Origin: Actinomycetes bacterium
GTDB taxonomy: Bacteria > Actinomycetota > Thermoleophilia > Solirubrobacterales > JACPNS01
Direction: 5' to 3'
Assembly: GCA_023404495.1 (NCBI GenBank)
Contig: JAEYBE010000011.1
Location: 1 to 64,000, forward strand
DNA: 64,000 bases
Below, piece by piece: positions 8,538 to 17,525 of this stretch. Under the pieces are notes generated by a model, which was given only the letters and a program-made list of their open reading frames with translations, was not told where the DNA came from and searched no databases. A program made the position numbers and the translations under genes. Each line of letters begins with the position of its first letter. The first letter of the stretch is position 1.

Positions 8538-9767
8538 CTAGCGGTGGTTTTGGACGAAGCCGCGCATGCCTTCGATTTGGCCCTGGACGGTGTCCTGTTT
8601 GACCGGCTGGGGCGCTGTGTCGCCGAGCATCACGCCGGCCGCCGCGGCTGCGATCACCGCGGCCACAGCCAGCACTGCGACTGTCAAGCGGCGGGTCGTC
8701 TTCTGGGTTGCCGGCGGTCGCGCAGCGGGCCTGCTGCCGGTTGTTCGCTCGGGGGCGTTTGCGACCTGGGTCACGGCGGTCGCGCCGGCCGCGGCGTTGC
8801 GCGATGGAGGCGGGACCGGTGCGACGCGCGTCTGATCGTTCGACGCCTGCCGTCCGCGCTGGGCCATCAGTCGCGTGGCCGCAGCGGGATCGGAGAGCAC
8901 CTTGGTGACGAACTCTGATTCCTGCCGACGCGCACCCCGCGCAAGCGCCTGAGCGAATTCTCGCGCCGTCGCAAAGCGCAGCCGCTGGTCGTAAGAGAGG
9001 CCCACGCGGATTGTGCGGTCGAGTTCGACCGGCACGTCGGCGTTCAGCTCGGTCAGAGGCGTCGGCAACTCGTCGCGCTGCTTCATCGCGAGTTCGGTGA
9101 TCGACTTGTAGAGGTAGGGGAGGCGCCCGCCGAGCATCTCGAAGATCACCACCGACATCGCGTAGATGTCCGATTGCGGACCGGTCTCGCCGCCCATCGC
9201 CTGCTCGGGCGAGAGATAGGCGACGGTGCCGAGCACCGATCCGACCTGCGTCACCCGAGTCATCTCGGCGGCCTTGGCGATGCCGAAGTCGGTCAGCTTG
9301 GCGACGCCCTCGTTCGTGACGATCAGGTTCGCCGGCTTGACATCGCGGTGGATCACGCCGGCCCGATGCGCGCATTCGAGCGCCTCGCAGGCATCCGACG
9401 CAATCGAAACGGCCTGAGCTGTCTCGAGCTTGCGGCCGCCGCGCAGCATGTCCGAAAGCGGCGTTCCCTCGACGTACTCCATCACGATGAAGTGCTGCTT
9501 GGTCTTCTCGTCGTATCCGGAGTCGTAAACCTGCACGATGTTCGGGTGCTGAAGCTTCGCGACCGCAAGCGCCTCGTGGCGAAAGCGCGTCACGAAGTCC
9601 TTGTCGCTCGCCAGGTGCTCCGCGAGCATCTTCAGAGCGACCGTGCGCTGGAGGACTGTGTCTTCAGCCATGATCACGACCGACATGCCACCGCTGCCGA
9701 TCTTGCGCACCTCGCGGTAGCGCCCGCCGATCAGCGGCCGGTTCTCTGTTGAAGGCGCGTCGCTCAT
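8538..9767 (-). CDS. Membrane-anchored Ser/Thr protein kinase (PknB-like, no PASTA repeats)
   Basis: Hanks-type kinase, 409 aa. Kinase domain about residues 17-275: glycine loop IGSGGMSVV (23-31), ATP lysine K46, catalytic loop HRDVKPAN (H140, D142), DFG at 160-162, SPEQA activation segment. A proline/threonine-rich linker leads to one membrane helix near residues 362-383 and a short extracytoplasmic tail of about 25 residues with no sensor repeats. The ATG at 9767 overlaps the stop of the upstream lipoprotein gene (TGATG), giving coupled translation; a longer upstream frame translates only low-complexity sequence from the lipoprotein gene. Probably signals with the neighbouring lipoprotein; substrates unknown. 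Confidence 0.92.
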   Translation of the reverse strand: MSDAPSTENRPLIGGRYREVRKIGSGGMSVVIMAEDTVLQRTVALKMLAEHLASDKDFVTRFRHEALAVAKLQHPNIVQVYDSGYDEKTKQHFIVMEYVEGTPLSDMLRGGRKLETAQAVSIASDACEALECAHRAGVIHRDVKPANLIVTNEGVAKLTDFGIAKAAEMTRVTQVGSVLGTVAYLSPEQAMGGETGPQSDIYAMSVVIFEMLGGRLPYLYKSITELAMKQRDELPTPLTELNADVPVELDRTIRVGLSYDQRLRFATAREFAQALARGARRQESEFVTKVLSDPAAATRLMAQRGRQASNDQTRVAPVPPPSRNAAAGATAVTQVANAPERTTGSRPAARPPATQKTTRRLTVAVLAVAAVIAAAAAGVMLGDTAPQPVKQDTVQGQIEGMRGFVQNHR

Positions 9768-10309
9768 CAGCCTGGTGCCGCCCCTCCGGAGTTGTCTGGC
9801 GGCGTTGAGTGCCCGCCACCACCACCGCCACCGCCGCCGTCCTGGCCGCCGGTGTCGGGGTCCGTGCCGCCGCCACCGCCGTTGTCGGTTCCGCCGCCGG
9901 CCGGCTCGGTTGGCTCGACCGGCGGCTCGGGACCAGTTGCGCCGGTCGCCGGGGTGACGTCGGGCGTCGGCCCCTCCGGCGCGATCTCGACACACTCGCG
10001 GGCGATCAACACCTGCAGACGAGCGACGCTGCTTGCGTAGGCCTCGCCGAGCGCGGGTCGGTCATCGTTCACGTGGGTCGACTGGATTGCGAGCGCGTTG
10101 CTTCGCTTGCGCGCGAGCTCACACCGACCTTCTTCGACAAACTCTTGGATCGCGTCGAGCGCGTCGAGCGCCCGCGCGGCCTCACCGCTGGTGAATTTCT
10201 CGTCGGACGCTCCGCATCCGGCCAGCACAGCGGCCACCGCGCACGCGGCGATCACCCCCAGGATGCGGGAAAGTGCAGGGTGTTTGCCCGACTCTCTAGG
10301 CACCGGCAC
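9767..10309 (-). CDS. Lipoprotein with glycine-rich C-terminus
   Basis: A 180-aa secreted lipoprotein: charged start, hydrophobic stretch 16-30 and lipobox LAGC with the lipidated cysteine at 32. Residues about 40-110 are predicted helical (SGEAARALDALDAIQEFVEEG) with two cysteines (C63 region and RECVE) that could form a disulphide. The last 70 residues are proline-, threonine- and glycine-rich, ending in long glycine runs, probably a flexible linker. It overlaps the start of the Ser/Thr kinase by 1 bp. A joint role, with the lipoprotein as surface partner of the kinase, is inference. No enzyme family is recognised. Confidence 0.82.
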   Translation of the reverse strand: MPVPRESGKHPALSRILGVIAACAVAAVLAGCGASDEKFTSGEAARALDALDAIQEFVEEGRCELARKRSNALAIQSTHVNDDRPALGEAYASSVARLQVLIARECVEIAPEGPTPDVTPATGATGPEPPVEPTEPAGGGTDNGGGGGTDPDTGGQDGGGGGGGGGHSTPPDNSGGAAPG

Positions 10310-10332
10310 AGGGTAAGTGGCCCCGCGGACTC

Positions 10333-11175
10333 TCAGTCCAGCAACTCCCCGTGGCGTCGCTCGACGGCGCCCATCAGCGTCGCGACCATCTCGTCGATTG
10401 TGTAGTCGCCTTTGGCGAGAAATCCGTCGGCGCCAGACTCGCGCGAGACGCGCGCGCCGTCTTCGTCGGCGGCGCCGGAGTGGAGGATTACCGCTGCTGC
10501 GGGCAGTTGCTCGCGCACCACATTGACGATCGTCGCACCCGAAGCGTCGCCCAGGCGAATGTCGACGAGCGCCGCATCGCAGGCGTTGCCGGCCTCAAGC
10601 CACGCTCGCGCGCCAGCAGCGCTCTCGCAGGTCGCCACGTTGAAGCCCTTCGACTCGAGCATCGCGGCGGCCGCATCGCGCACCAAGTCGTGATCGTCGA
10701 CGACGAGCACTGTGAGATCGGCTCCGGGGGCGTCGGCGCTTGGTACATCCGCCACCCTGGTCTGTTCCGTCGAGTGCTCCGCGGTGCCAAGTCCCCCGCC
10801 GTCGGAGATTGCGTCGAGCAGTTCGCTGAGCGTCGACTCCTTGAGCAGGTAGCCGTTCGCGCCGGCCGCCATCGCCGAGCGCACGCTCTCTTCTTGGTTG
10901 GAAGCCGAGAAGGCAAGGATTCGCGCGCTCTTGTCAAAGCGCCGCAGCGCGCTGATCGTGGCTGTGCCGCTGAGGCCCGGCAGGCGCATGTCGATCACGA
11001 AGACGTCTGCCGCGCCGCCCTCGCGCACCCAGGCAACGATGTCGCGCCCGTTGTCGAAGCTAGCGATCAGCGTGTAGCCCTCGACGAACTGAAGGATCTC
11101 TTCGATCAGGTTGCGAATCACCGCGGAATCGTCCGCGATCGCGATGCGCGTCTCCGTTGTTTGCGAGTTCGTCAT
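10333..11175 (-). CDS. Response regulator with two receiver domains and no output domain
   Basis: 280 aa made of two CheY-like receivers: residues about 9-125 (acidic D15-D16, phospho-acceptor D62 in VIDMRLPG, K112) and about 153-272 (D160-D161, D205 in LVDIRLGD, lysine in FLAKGDY). An acidic alanine-rich linker of about 25 residues joins them. There is no DNA-binding or enzymatic domain, so it may relay phosphate or act by protein contact. The histidine kinase gene lies 91 bp upstream on the same strand and is its likely partner. Confidence 0.88.
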   Translation of the reverse strand: MTNSQTTETRIAIADDSAVIRNLIEEILQFVEGYTLIASFDNGRDIVAWVREGGAADVFVIDMRLPGLSGTATISALRRFDKSARILAFSASNQEESVRSAMAAGANGYLLKESTLSELLDAISDGGGLGTAEHSTEQTRVADVPSADAPGADLTVLVVDDHDLVRDAAAAMLESKGFNVATCESAAGARAWLEAGNACDAALVDIRLGDASGATIVNVVREQLPAAAVILHSGAADEDGARVSRESGADGFLAKGDYTIDEMVATLMGAVERRHGELLD

Positions 11176-11266
11176 GTGCCGTCCCCGGTGCTGCTGGCCG
11201 AGTTGAGGGGCTGGAGACTAATACCTCAAAACCCCGGCATGGGGTACACCCGTTGAAGTAGAAAAG

Positions 11267-12895
11267 TCAGCCCGTACTCGCCGCGCCACCAAGCGGCAGC
11301 AGCGCGTCGATCTCCGTTCCGCCGCCGGACGCCCCGGAGATCGAAAACGTGCCGCCGAACATCTGCGCGCGCTCGCGCATTCCGAGTAGGCCCAGGTGGC
11401 TGCCTTCTGCTGACGGACCCGTGACGGCCCCCTCGTACCCGACGCCGTCATCCGTCACATGAATTCGAATCGCGCCGGATTCGAGCGTGACCACCACGGT
11501 CGCGCTCGTTGCTTGGGCGTGCTTCTCGATGTTCGTCAGGGCCTCCTGGACGATGCGAAAGATCGTGATCGCGAACTCATTGCCCAGGTCGTCGGGCACG
11601 TCGGATTCAACCGACACCTTGACGCCGTCGACATGGCGCCCCAGCTCGTTGAGTGCCGCATTCAATCCGTTGTCGTCGAGGACTTGCGGTCGCAGCTCCA
11701 TCAGCAGCGAGCGCAGTTCGCGCGCGCAGGAGCGGATCTCTTTGGCGCCGTCGGCGATGATCCCGCTGGCCGTCTGGTAGTCGTGCTGCTCGACGCGCGA
11801 CTGGGCGAGCTCGAGGCGGATCGCGGTGGCGCCGAGTTGCTGCAAGACGCCGTCGTGGATGTCGGCGGCGACCATCGAGCGCTCGCGCTCCTGGGCCTCG
11901 ACGAGCCTTCGCGTTGCCGAACGGCGCAGCGTCTCGATCGTCTCGCTGGCACGAAATCGCTCGACCGTCCCGGCCACAGCGCTGGCGATGCTGTCGAGCG
12001 TGTCGCGTTCGACGACGCCCAGCGTGTGGTGTGAGCGAATCGTGATCGTCGCCTCGGTCTCGCCCGAGATTCGCACCGGCAGTTCTGCACGCGAACCGCT
12101 TTCAAGCGCCTGCATCTCGCTGGCTGTGAGCGTCGGGTACGCGGCTCCATAATCGTTGTTGCGGTCGCCGAAAGTGTGCGTCTCAACCGATTCGCCCGCG
12201 ATCACTTCGCTGGCAACCCCCCAGGCGAGCATCTCGCACTCGGCGAGATTCTTCATCGCGACCTCCATTGCGATGCCGCGGTCGGTCGGCTCGACCAGGC
12301 TGCGCTGCGTGCGCGACGCCGCCTGCGCCAGTTGGAGCGATCGCCGCGCGGCCCGCGCGCGCATCGAGTTCTCGAGCTGGACGCCGAGGATGCCGCCGCC
12401 CGTGGCGATGCCGACCATCGCGTTGTCATCTGGCGTCACGTCGCCTTTCAACGGGATCGCGATCACCGCACCCGCGATTGTCTGGCCCGACGGGTCGTGT
12501 CCGATCACCGGATATGCCAACACAGTTTCGGCAGCCGGGATCGAGATGACAGCGGGCGCGATGTTGCTCTCGAACCGTTCGCGCGCGAGCGCCGCACCCT
12601 CGGGGTCGGCGCCCGGCGTCGACCAGCCGACCGGGAGGTCAAACACCGGCTCGAGCACCCAACCCCAGCCGGACTGCGTCTCGTCAGCGAGTCCGAGGTT
12701 CGTCAGGAATTCGCGGGTCGAGTTGATCGCGCGCTCGAGCGCCTCTTCGGGCGGGACGTCGGCGCGGAGACGGTCGTACACCTCGGCCGCCAGTGCGAAG
12801 ATCGGATCGTCGGGCTCAAAATCGCGAGTGCCGTCGGAGAGCCCCGACCCGTTTGCCGTCGGGTCTGGTTGTAGGTTCGAACCGTCTTCGTTCAC
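11267..12895 (-). CDS. Sensor histidine kinase, GAF plus HisKA_3/HATPase_c (NarL-partner type)
   Basis: 542 aa, apparently soluble. The N-terminal 110 residues are unassigned. One or two GAF-like regions follow (about 80-190 and 205-315), and the dimerisation helix has H347 in ADIHDGVLQQLG, the HisKA_3 pattern. The ATPase domain has the N box (NIEKHAQ), DDGVGYEG and GLLGMRERAQMFGG. The GTG start at 12895 gives MNEDGSN. HisKA_3 kinases normally pair with NarL-type DNA-binding regulators, yet the downstream gene is a two-receiver protein without output. It is divergent from the M48 protease gene 26 bp away. Confidence 0.93.
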   Translation of the reverse strand: MNEDGSNLQPDPTANGSGLSDGTRDFEPDDPIFALAAEVYDRLRADVPPEEALERAINSTREFLTNLGLADETQSGWGWVLEPVFDLPVGWSTPGADPEGAALARERFESNIAPAVISIPAAETVLAYPVIGHDPSGQTIAGAVIAIPLKGDVTPDDNAMVGIATGGGILGVQLENSMRARAARRSLQLAQAASRTQRSLVEPTDRGIAMEVAMKNLAECEMLAWGVASEVIAGESVETHTFGDRNNDYGAAYPTLTASEMQALESGSRAELPVRISGETEATITIRSHHTLGVVERDTLDSIASAVAGTVERFRASETIETLRRSATRRLVEAQERERSMVAADIHDGVLQQLGATAIRLELAQSRVEQHDYQTASGIIADGAKEIRSCARELRSLLMELRPQVLDDNGLNAALNELGRHVDGVKVSVESDVPDDLGNEFAITIFRIVQEALTNIEKHAQATSATVVVTLESGAIRIHVTDDGVGYEGAVTGPSAEGSHLGLLGMRERAQMFGGTFSISGASGGGTEIDALLPLGGAASTG

Positions 12896-12921
12896 TTCGC
12901 CCCATCCCCAAATCCGGATTG

Positions 12922-14247
12922 ATGAACAGTCGTACTCAGGTCCCCAGAGAGTCTGGTCGCTCCACGGCGCAGACTATCGCCGCGGCTGCCCTGATTGTCT
13001 TCGCCGCAGGGCTCGTCGCGGATCTGGTGCTCTGGCCGCGCGATCAGTTGCCGCCCGTTGCCGACGTCGACCAGTACCGCTACTTCACGAAGGCATTCGT
13101 AGCGCGCGCCGAGGAGTTTCGCGGCTTGCAGAGTTGGCTGGCGGTCGGGGGCGCGCTGATGTTCGCCCTCCTGCCGCTCGTGCTCGCGTTGATTTGGCCT
13201 CGCACGCGTGAGGGCGTCGCGCTTTCGCGCTGGAGCGACCGCCGCAGCAGAGCGCTGCTCGGCCGAGGACGCATCCCGATGCACGCGGTGGCGGCCTCCG
13301 GGGTCGCGCTGCTCGCCCTGACGGCGGCGTTCCCGTTCGAGCTGGCGATGTTCACGCGCGCGCAGAACGCCGGGCTGGCAGTGCAGAGCGCGTCCGGCTG
13401 GGTCGGAGACTGGCTGCTGCAGACAGCACTGATCCTCGTTGCGGTCGCGCTGCTCGCGATGCTCTGCGGATGGTTGATCGGCCGTCTCCCGCGCGCATGG
13501 TGGGCGGTCTTTGGTGGCTGCTTGATCGCGCTGGCGATGGTCTTCCAGCTGCTTGCGCCGGTTGTCATCGAACCGTTGTTTGCCGAGTTCAAGCGTGTGC
13601 CTGACGGGCAGCTGAGCAAAGAGGTCAAGCAGGTGGCAAAGTCATCAGGCGTCGACGCTGGTGAGATCTACACCGTCGACGCCGCCCAGCGCACGACCGG
13701 CGCAAACGCGTATGTCACGGGCCTCGGGGCGACCAAGCGAGTGGTGATCTATGACACGCTCGTGCGCGACTTCAAGCCGGATGAGCGACGAGCGGTCGTG
13801 GCGCACGAATTCGGTCACGCTCATTACCGCGACCTGCTGAGCGGGCTGGTGTGGTTCGGATTCGTGGCGATGTTTGCGCTGTTCGCCGTTGACCTTGCGG
13901 CCCGTCGACTTGCCGAGCGGCGTGACATCGAGTTCGCCTCGCCGGCGGGGACTGCGATGGTGCTCGCGGTGGCAATACTTGCGATCGCGATCAGCCAGCC
14001 GGCCGCCAATGCCTGGTCGCGAGCGATCGAGGCGCGTGCCGACGCGTTTGCCCTGGCGGTGACCCAGAAGCCGGACGCGGCGATCGCACTCGAGCGCAGG
14101 TTGACGATTCAGAACATCGGGCGCCCGGAGCCGCCGGCGCTGCTGCAGTTCGTGTTCGGCACGCACCCGACTCCGATGCAGCGGATCGGGATGGCAACAA
14201 CCGTCAAGCGGGAGCTGGCGGCAGGGCGCGCCGAGCCGATTCCCTAG
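12922..14247 (+). CDS. M48 family integral membrane metalloprotease (Ste24/HtpX-like)
   Basis: 441 aa with several membrane helices (about 20-40, 75-95, 120-140, 160-180, 190-215, 310-330, 345-365). The zinc motif HEFGH is at 295-299, with the third ligand in EARADAFAL further on. The lumenal/cytoplasmic layout resembles Ste24-type CAAX proteases more than the short HtpX. Substrates are not evident; quality control of membrane proteins is the usual role. The ATG at 12922 (MNSRTQVP) is chosen over upstream in-frame codons, which run back into the divergent histidine kinase gene. Confidence 0.9.
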   Translation: MNSRTQVPRESGRSTAQTIAAAALIVFAAGLVADLVLWPRDQLPPVADVDQYRYFTKAFVARAEEFRGLQSWLAVGGALMFALLPLVLALIWPRTREGVALSRWSDRRSRALLGRGRIPMHAVAASGVALLALTAAFPFELAMFTRAQNAGLAVQSASGWVGDWLLQTALILVAVALLAMLCGWLIGRLPRAWWAVFGGCLIALAMVFQLLAPVVIEPLFAEFKRVPDGQLSKEVKQVAKSSGVDAGEIYTVDAAQRTTGANAYVTGLGATKRVVIYDTLVRDFKPDERRAVVAHEFGHAHYRDLLSGLVWFGFVAMFALFAVDLAARRLAERRDIEFASPAGTAMVLAVAILAIAISQPAANAWSRAIEARADAFALAVTQKPDAAIALERRLTIQNIGRPEPPALLQFVFGTHPTPMQRIGMATTVKRELAAGRAEPIP

Positions 14248-14263
14248 TCGAGGGGGATTGAGG

Positions 14264-14590
14264 TCACTCTGGCGACTCGGGCTCGCCGTTGCCCGGCTCG
14301 TCGCCCTCGTACTCGGGGAGGTTGCGAATTCCCTCGCTGGTGGTCCACTTGGAGTAGTTGTCCTCCATCGCGTCGATCAGCTCGCGCATGAAGCGCGGCG
14401 AGAGGTTGACGCGGGTGACGACCACGCCGGGAATCTCCTCGGCGTCGACCTCGTGGTCAACACGGGCGAAGGTCACCGTGAATTCGTAGTCGGAGTGGCT
14501 GATGTTCGCGAAATTCGCGTAGACCCCGGCCATCTGCTCCGGCTGAAAATGGATGTTGATCCCGCGCTGTTCTGACTGGTCGTCGGACAT
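14264..14590 (-). CDS. DUF3467-type small protein
   Basis: 108 aa. The central segment (INIHFQPEQMAGVYANFANISHSDYEFTV in two halves around residues 11-39, then PGVVVTRVNLSPRFMRELIDAMEDN) matches what I recall of the DUF3467 family, found in many bacteria and archaea and without a known function. The start is ATG 14590, preceded by GGAG 7 nt upstream; a longer frame upstream is the shadow of argS. It converges with the M48 gene and is divergent from argS. Confidence 0.8.
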   Translation of the reverse strand: MSDDQSEQRGINIHFQPEQMAGVYANFANISHSDYEFTVTFARVDHEVDAEEIPGVVVTRVNLSPRFMRELIDAMEDNYSKWTTSEGIRNLPEYEGDEPGNGEPESPE

Positions 14591-14663
14591 CTCGTCGCTC
14601 CGTAAGGGTTGGCTCTGCGTGCCCGAAGGGTAGAGGCACGAACCTCTAGTATCGCGGCGGTCA

Positions 14664-16298
14664 GTGGACGGCGACGCATCAGACACCTCAAGACGCGATC
14701 CGCTTGCGCATTTGCGCGCTGCGGTGGTCGGTTCGGCTGCCGCTGCCGCCGGCGCAGAATCCGCGCCCCCGGGAGTTGCGCTTGAGCGTCCGAAGAACCA
14801 GGCGCACGGCGATTTCGCCACCAACGCGGCGATGGTCTGCGCTCCGCTCGCAAAGGACAATCCGCGCAACGTCGCCGAGAAGATCGGCGATGCGCTCGCG
14901 GAAGTGCTGGGCGAAGACCTGGCGAGCGCCGACGTCGCCGGCCCCGGCTTCCTGAACCTGCGACTCGACGATCGCTGGTATCGCTCAGCGCTTGCGGCGC
15001 TGCTTGGCGAGGACGACTTTGGCGGCGGGGTGGCCCCGCGGCCGGAGAAGATCAACGTCGAGTTTCCCAGCGCCAACCCGACCGGGCCGATGCACATCGG
15101 CCACGGTCGAAACGCGGCGTACGGCGACGCGCTCTGCCGCGTACTCGAGTTTGCCGGCCACAGCGTCTCTCGCGAGTACTACTCGAATGACTTCGGCACG
15201 CAGGTCGAGCGATTCGGCAGTTCGCTGGCGGCGCGGGCGCGCGGGGGAGACGTGCCTGAAGACGGCTACCAGGGTGAATACGTCGACGAGATCGCATCGT
15301 CAATCGAGGGCGCTGCCGACCTCCCGCCGGAGCAGCTTCAGGAACTCGGCGTCGCGAAGATGCTCGAGATGATCGGCGCGACGCTTGAGCGCATGCGCGT
15401 GGCGATCGACGTCTGGTTCTCCGAGCGCACCCTGCACGAGGATCACCGATTCGAGGCGGCGGTGAAGGCCCTGCGTGACTCGGGCCACATCTACGAGCAC
15501 GACGACGCGCTCTGGCTGCGCACGAGCAATCTCGAGGACGACAAGGACCGAGTGCTGCGCAGAAGCAACGGCGACTACACCTACTTCGCGACCGACATCG
15601 CCTATCACCAGGACAAGCGCGCGCGTGGATTTGACCGGCTGATCGACGTCTGGGGGGCAGATCACCACGGATACATCCCGCGCATGAAGGCCGCCTATGC
15701 CGCGCTCGGCGGGGACCCAGAGACATTCGAGCCGGTGATCATGCAGCTGGTCAATCTGACCGAGGGCGGCCAGCGCGTGCAGATGTCCAAGCGCAGCGGC
15801 GAGTTCGTGACAGTCGACGACCTGATCGACGACATCGGTGTTGACGCGCTGCGCTTCTTTCTGGTGCAGCGCTCGCACGAGACGACGATGGACCTGGACC
15901 TCGCGCTCGCACGAGAGCAGAGCGACAAGAACCCGGTCTATTACGTGCAGTATGCCCACGCGCGGATCTGCTCAGTGCTCGAACGCGCAGACGTCGGCGG
16001 GGATCTCGAGCTGCCGGCGAGCGGTCCCGAACTGCACGCTTCCGAGCGCTCCCTGATCCGCCGGTTGGTTGAGTTCCCCGACGAGATCTCAGAAACGGCC
16101 GCCCGCCGCGCGCCGCACCGGCTGACGATCTACAGCCGCGACCTGGCAGCCGAGTTCTCAGCCTTCTATCGCGACTGCAAGGTGGTGGGGGAACCCGACG
16201 AGATTCTCCACTTCCGAGTAGCGCTCTGCGTCGCCACCCGTCGGGTCCTCGCCCGCTCACTCGATCTGCTGGGCGTCTCGGCCCCCGAGCGCATGTGA
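14664..16298 (+). CDS. argS: Arginyl-tRNA synthetase
   Basis: Charges tRNA-Arg; class Ia synthetase, 544 aa. N-terminal Add-1 domain (PKNQAHGDFATN), HIGH-type signature in ANPTGPMHIGHGR near residues 136-148, KMSKS counterpart MSKRSGE near residue 374, and a C-terminal DALR anticodon-binding domain ending in the typical PERM. The start is GTG 14664. The second lysine of KMSKS is replaced by R/S, as is usual for many ArgRS. Confidence 0.96.
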   Translation: MDGDASDTSRRDPLAHLRAAVVGSAAAAAGAESAPPGVALERPKNQAHGDFATNAAMVCAPLAKDNPRNVAEKIGDALAEVLGEDLASADVAGPGFLNLRLDDRWYRSALAALLGEDDFGGGVAPRPEKINVEFPSANPTGPMHIGHGRNAAYGDALCRVLEFAGHSVSREYYSNDFGTQVERFGSSLAARARGGDVPEDGYQGEYVDEIASSIEGAADLPPEQLQELGVAKMLEMIGATLERMRVAIDVWFSERTLHEDHRFEAAVKALRDSGHIYEHDDALWLRTSNLEDDKDRVLRRSNGDYTYFATDIAYHQDKRARGFDRLIDVWGADHHGYIPRMKAAYAALGGDPETFEPVIMQLVNLTEGGQRVQMSKRSGEFVTVDDLIDDIGVDALRFFLVQRSHETTMDLDLALAREQSDKNPVYYVQYAHARICSVLERADVGGDLELPASGPELHASERSLIRRLVEFPDEISETAARRAPHRLTIYSRDLAAEFSAFYRDCKVVGEPDEILHFRVALCVATRRVLARSLDLLGVSAPERM

Positions 16299-16325
16299 CG
16301 AATCCCGGGTAGCGTCGCTCGTCGA

Positions 16326-17057
16326 TCAGTAGTTGAGTTCCAGGTCGCCGGTCAGGTCGGCGGCCCAGGCGTTCAGGCGGAAGAACTCATCGGTCAGGAT
16401 CAGGATCCCGACTGCGATCAGGATCGCGGCCGATACGCCGAGCAGCAGTGGGTAGTGACGCTTGACCCAGCTCGATGTCGAAGCGAGCGCGCCGACCCCC
16501 AGGGCGGAGGCGATGAACGGCACCGCCAGCCCCATCGAATAGAAAAACAGCAGCACGGCACCCTCGGCGAGATTCTGTTGCGTGCTGGCGGCGGTCAGAA
16601 TCGCGCCGAGCGTCGGGCCAAGGCATGGGGTCCAGGCGATCGCAAACGCGGCTCCGGCGATCAGCGGTCCGCCCATGCCCGCGCGGTGCGCCAACTGCTG
16701 CGAGCGCATCTCGAAGTTCAGCGCCGGCACGAAGATCGAGGCCGCCATGAAGACCCCGAGCCCGATGATCATCACCCCGCTGATCTTGCGCAGCAACTCG
16801 GTGTTGTCCGTCATCAACTGACCGATCCCGGTCGCAACCATCCCGCCGAGCATGAAGATCAGCGTGAACGCGGCGACGAAGATCAGCGCCGGGATAAGCA
16901 TCTGCCGCGCCCCGTGATCTTCGATTCGCTCGGTCGCCGCAACCCCGGAAATCGTCGCCAGGTATCCGGGCACAAGCGGCAGCACGCAGGGCGTGAAGAA
17001 GGAGATCAGGCCGACGCCGAACGCGGCCAGAACTGTGGTGTCGACGCCGCCGTCCAT
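16326..17057 (-). CDS. ccdA: CcdA-type thiol reductant membrane protein
   Basis: 243 aa, six membrane helices, CcdA/DsbD-gamma family. It passes reductant across the membrane for cytochrome c maturation. Both redox cysteines are in the signature TPC motifs: FTPCVLPLVPGY near residues 22-33 and WTPCLGP near 143-149. It is 12 bp downstream of ccmH in a leftward ccmG-ccmH-ccdA run, so it likely keeps CcmG/CcmH reduced. Confidence 0.93.
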   Translation of the reverse strand: MDGGVDTTVLAAFGVGLISFFTPCVLPLVPGYLATISGVAATERIEDHGARQMLIPALIFVAAFTLIFMLGGMVATGIGQLMTDNTELLRKISGVMIIGLGVFMAASIFVPALNFEMRSQQLAHRAGMGGPLIAGAAFAIAWTPCLGPTLGAILTAASTQQNLAEGAVLLFFYSMGLAVPFIASALGVGALASTSSWVKRHYPLLLGVSAAILIAVGILILTDEFFRLNAWAADLTGDLELNY

Positions 17058-17069
17058 CGCATCAATCGG

Positions 17070-17525
17070 TCAGAGATCGTACCGGCGGAGGTCTTCGTCG
17101 AGCGAGCTCTCGGACGACGCTTCACCGGCCGGCGCTTCGGAGCGCTTGGCCCGGCTCCAGCTGAGTGCGCCGAAGAAGATGGCGATCAGCACCGCCAGCA
17201 GCGCGACGATCGGCACGACGTATGCAGTCAGATCGAAACCGCTCTTCTGCGGCACCGCCAACACCGCCGGGCCGTACTCGGCGACTAGTGCGTCCTTGAT
17301 CTGATCCTTCGATTCGCACTTGTCTGCTCGCTCGCGAATGAACTCGCGCTGATCGTCAGACTGCGGTCCGCCGGCGTTGACCAGGGGGACGCCGCAGATA
17401 ACGCACATCACCTCGTCCTGAATGTCGATCAGCGACGTCTTCGGGCAAGCGGCTTCGGCTGCCGGCGCGAAGGTGAGCGCCGCAAACAAGGCGATCACCG
17501 CCAAGGAGACAACGCGCACGCTCAC
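17070..17525 (-). CDS. ccmH: Cytochrome c maturation protein CcmH/CycL
   Basis: 151 aa: signal peptide (about 1-25), a periplasmic three-helix domain with the redox pair C41/C44 in MCVICGVPL (family consensus LRCxxCQ), one membrane helix about 99-121 and an acidic cytoplasmic tail. It reduces the apocytochrome haem-binding cysteines in System I. The GTG start overlaps the ccmG stop by 4 bp (GTGA). The second position of the CxxC loop is VI rather than the usual VV or QN. Confidence 0.9.
   Translation of the reverse strand: MSVRVVSLAVIALFAALTFAPAAEAACPKTSLIDIQDEVMCVICGVPLVNAGGPQSDDQREFIRERADKCESKDQIKDALVAEYGPAVLAVPQKSGFDLTAYVVPIVALLAVLIAIFFGALSWSRAKRSEAPAGEASSESSLDEDLRRYDL

Noticed and set aside
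9790..9930. Short repetitive stretch looking like a tandem repeat
   Set aside because: It is the coding sequence of the glycine/proline-rich tail of the lipoprotein; variation is codon-based, no regular unit.
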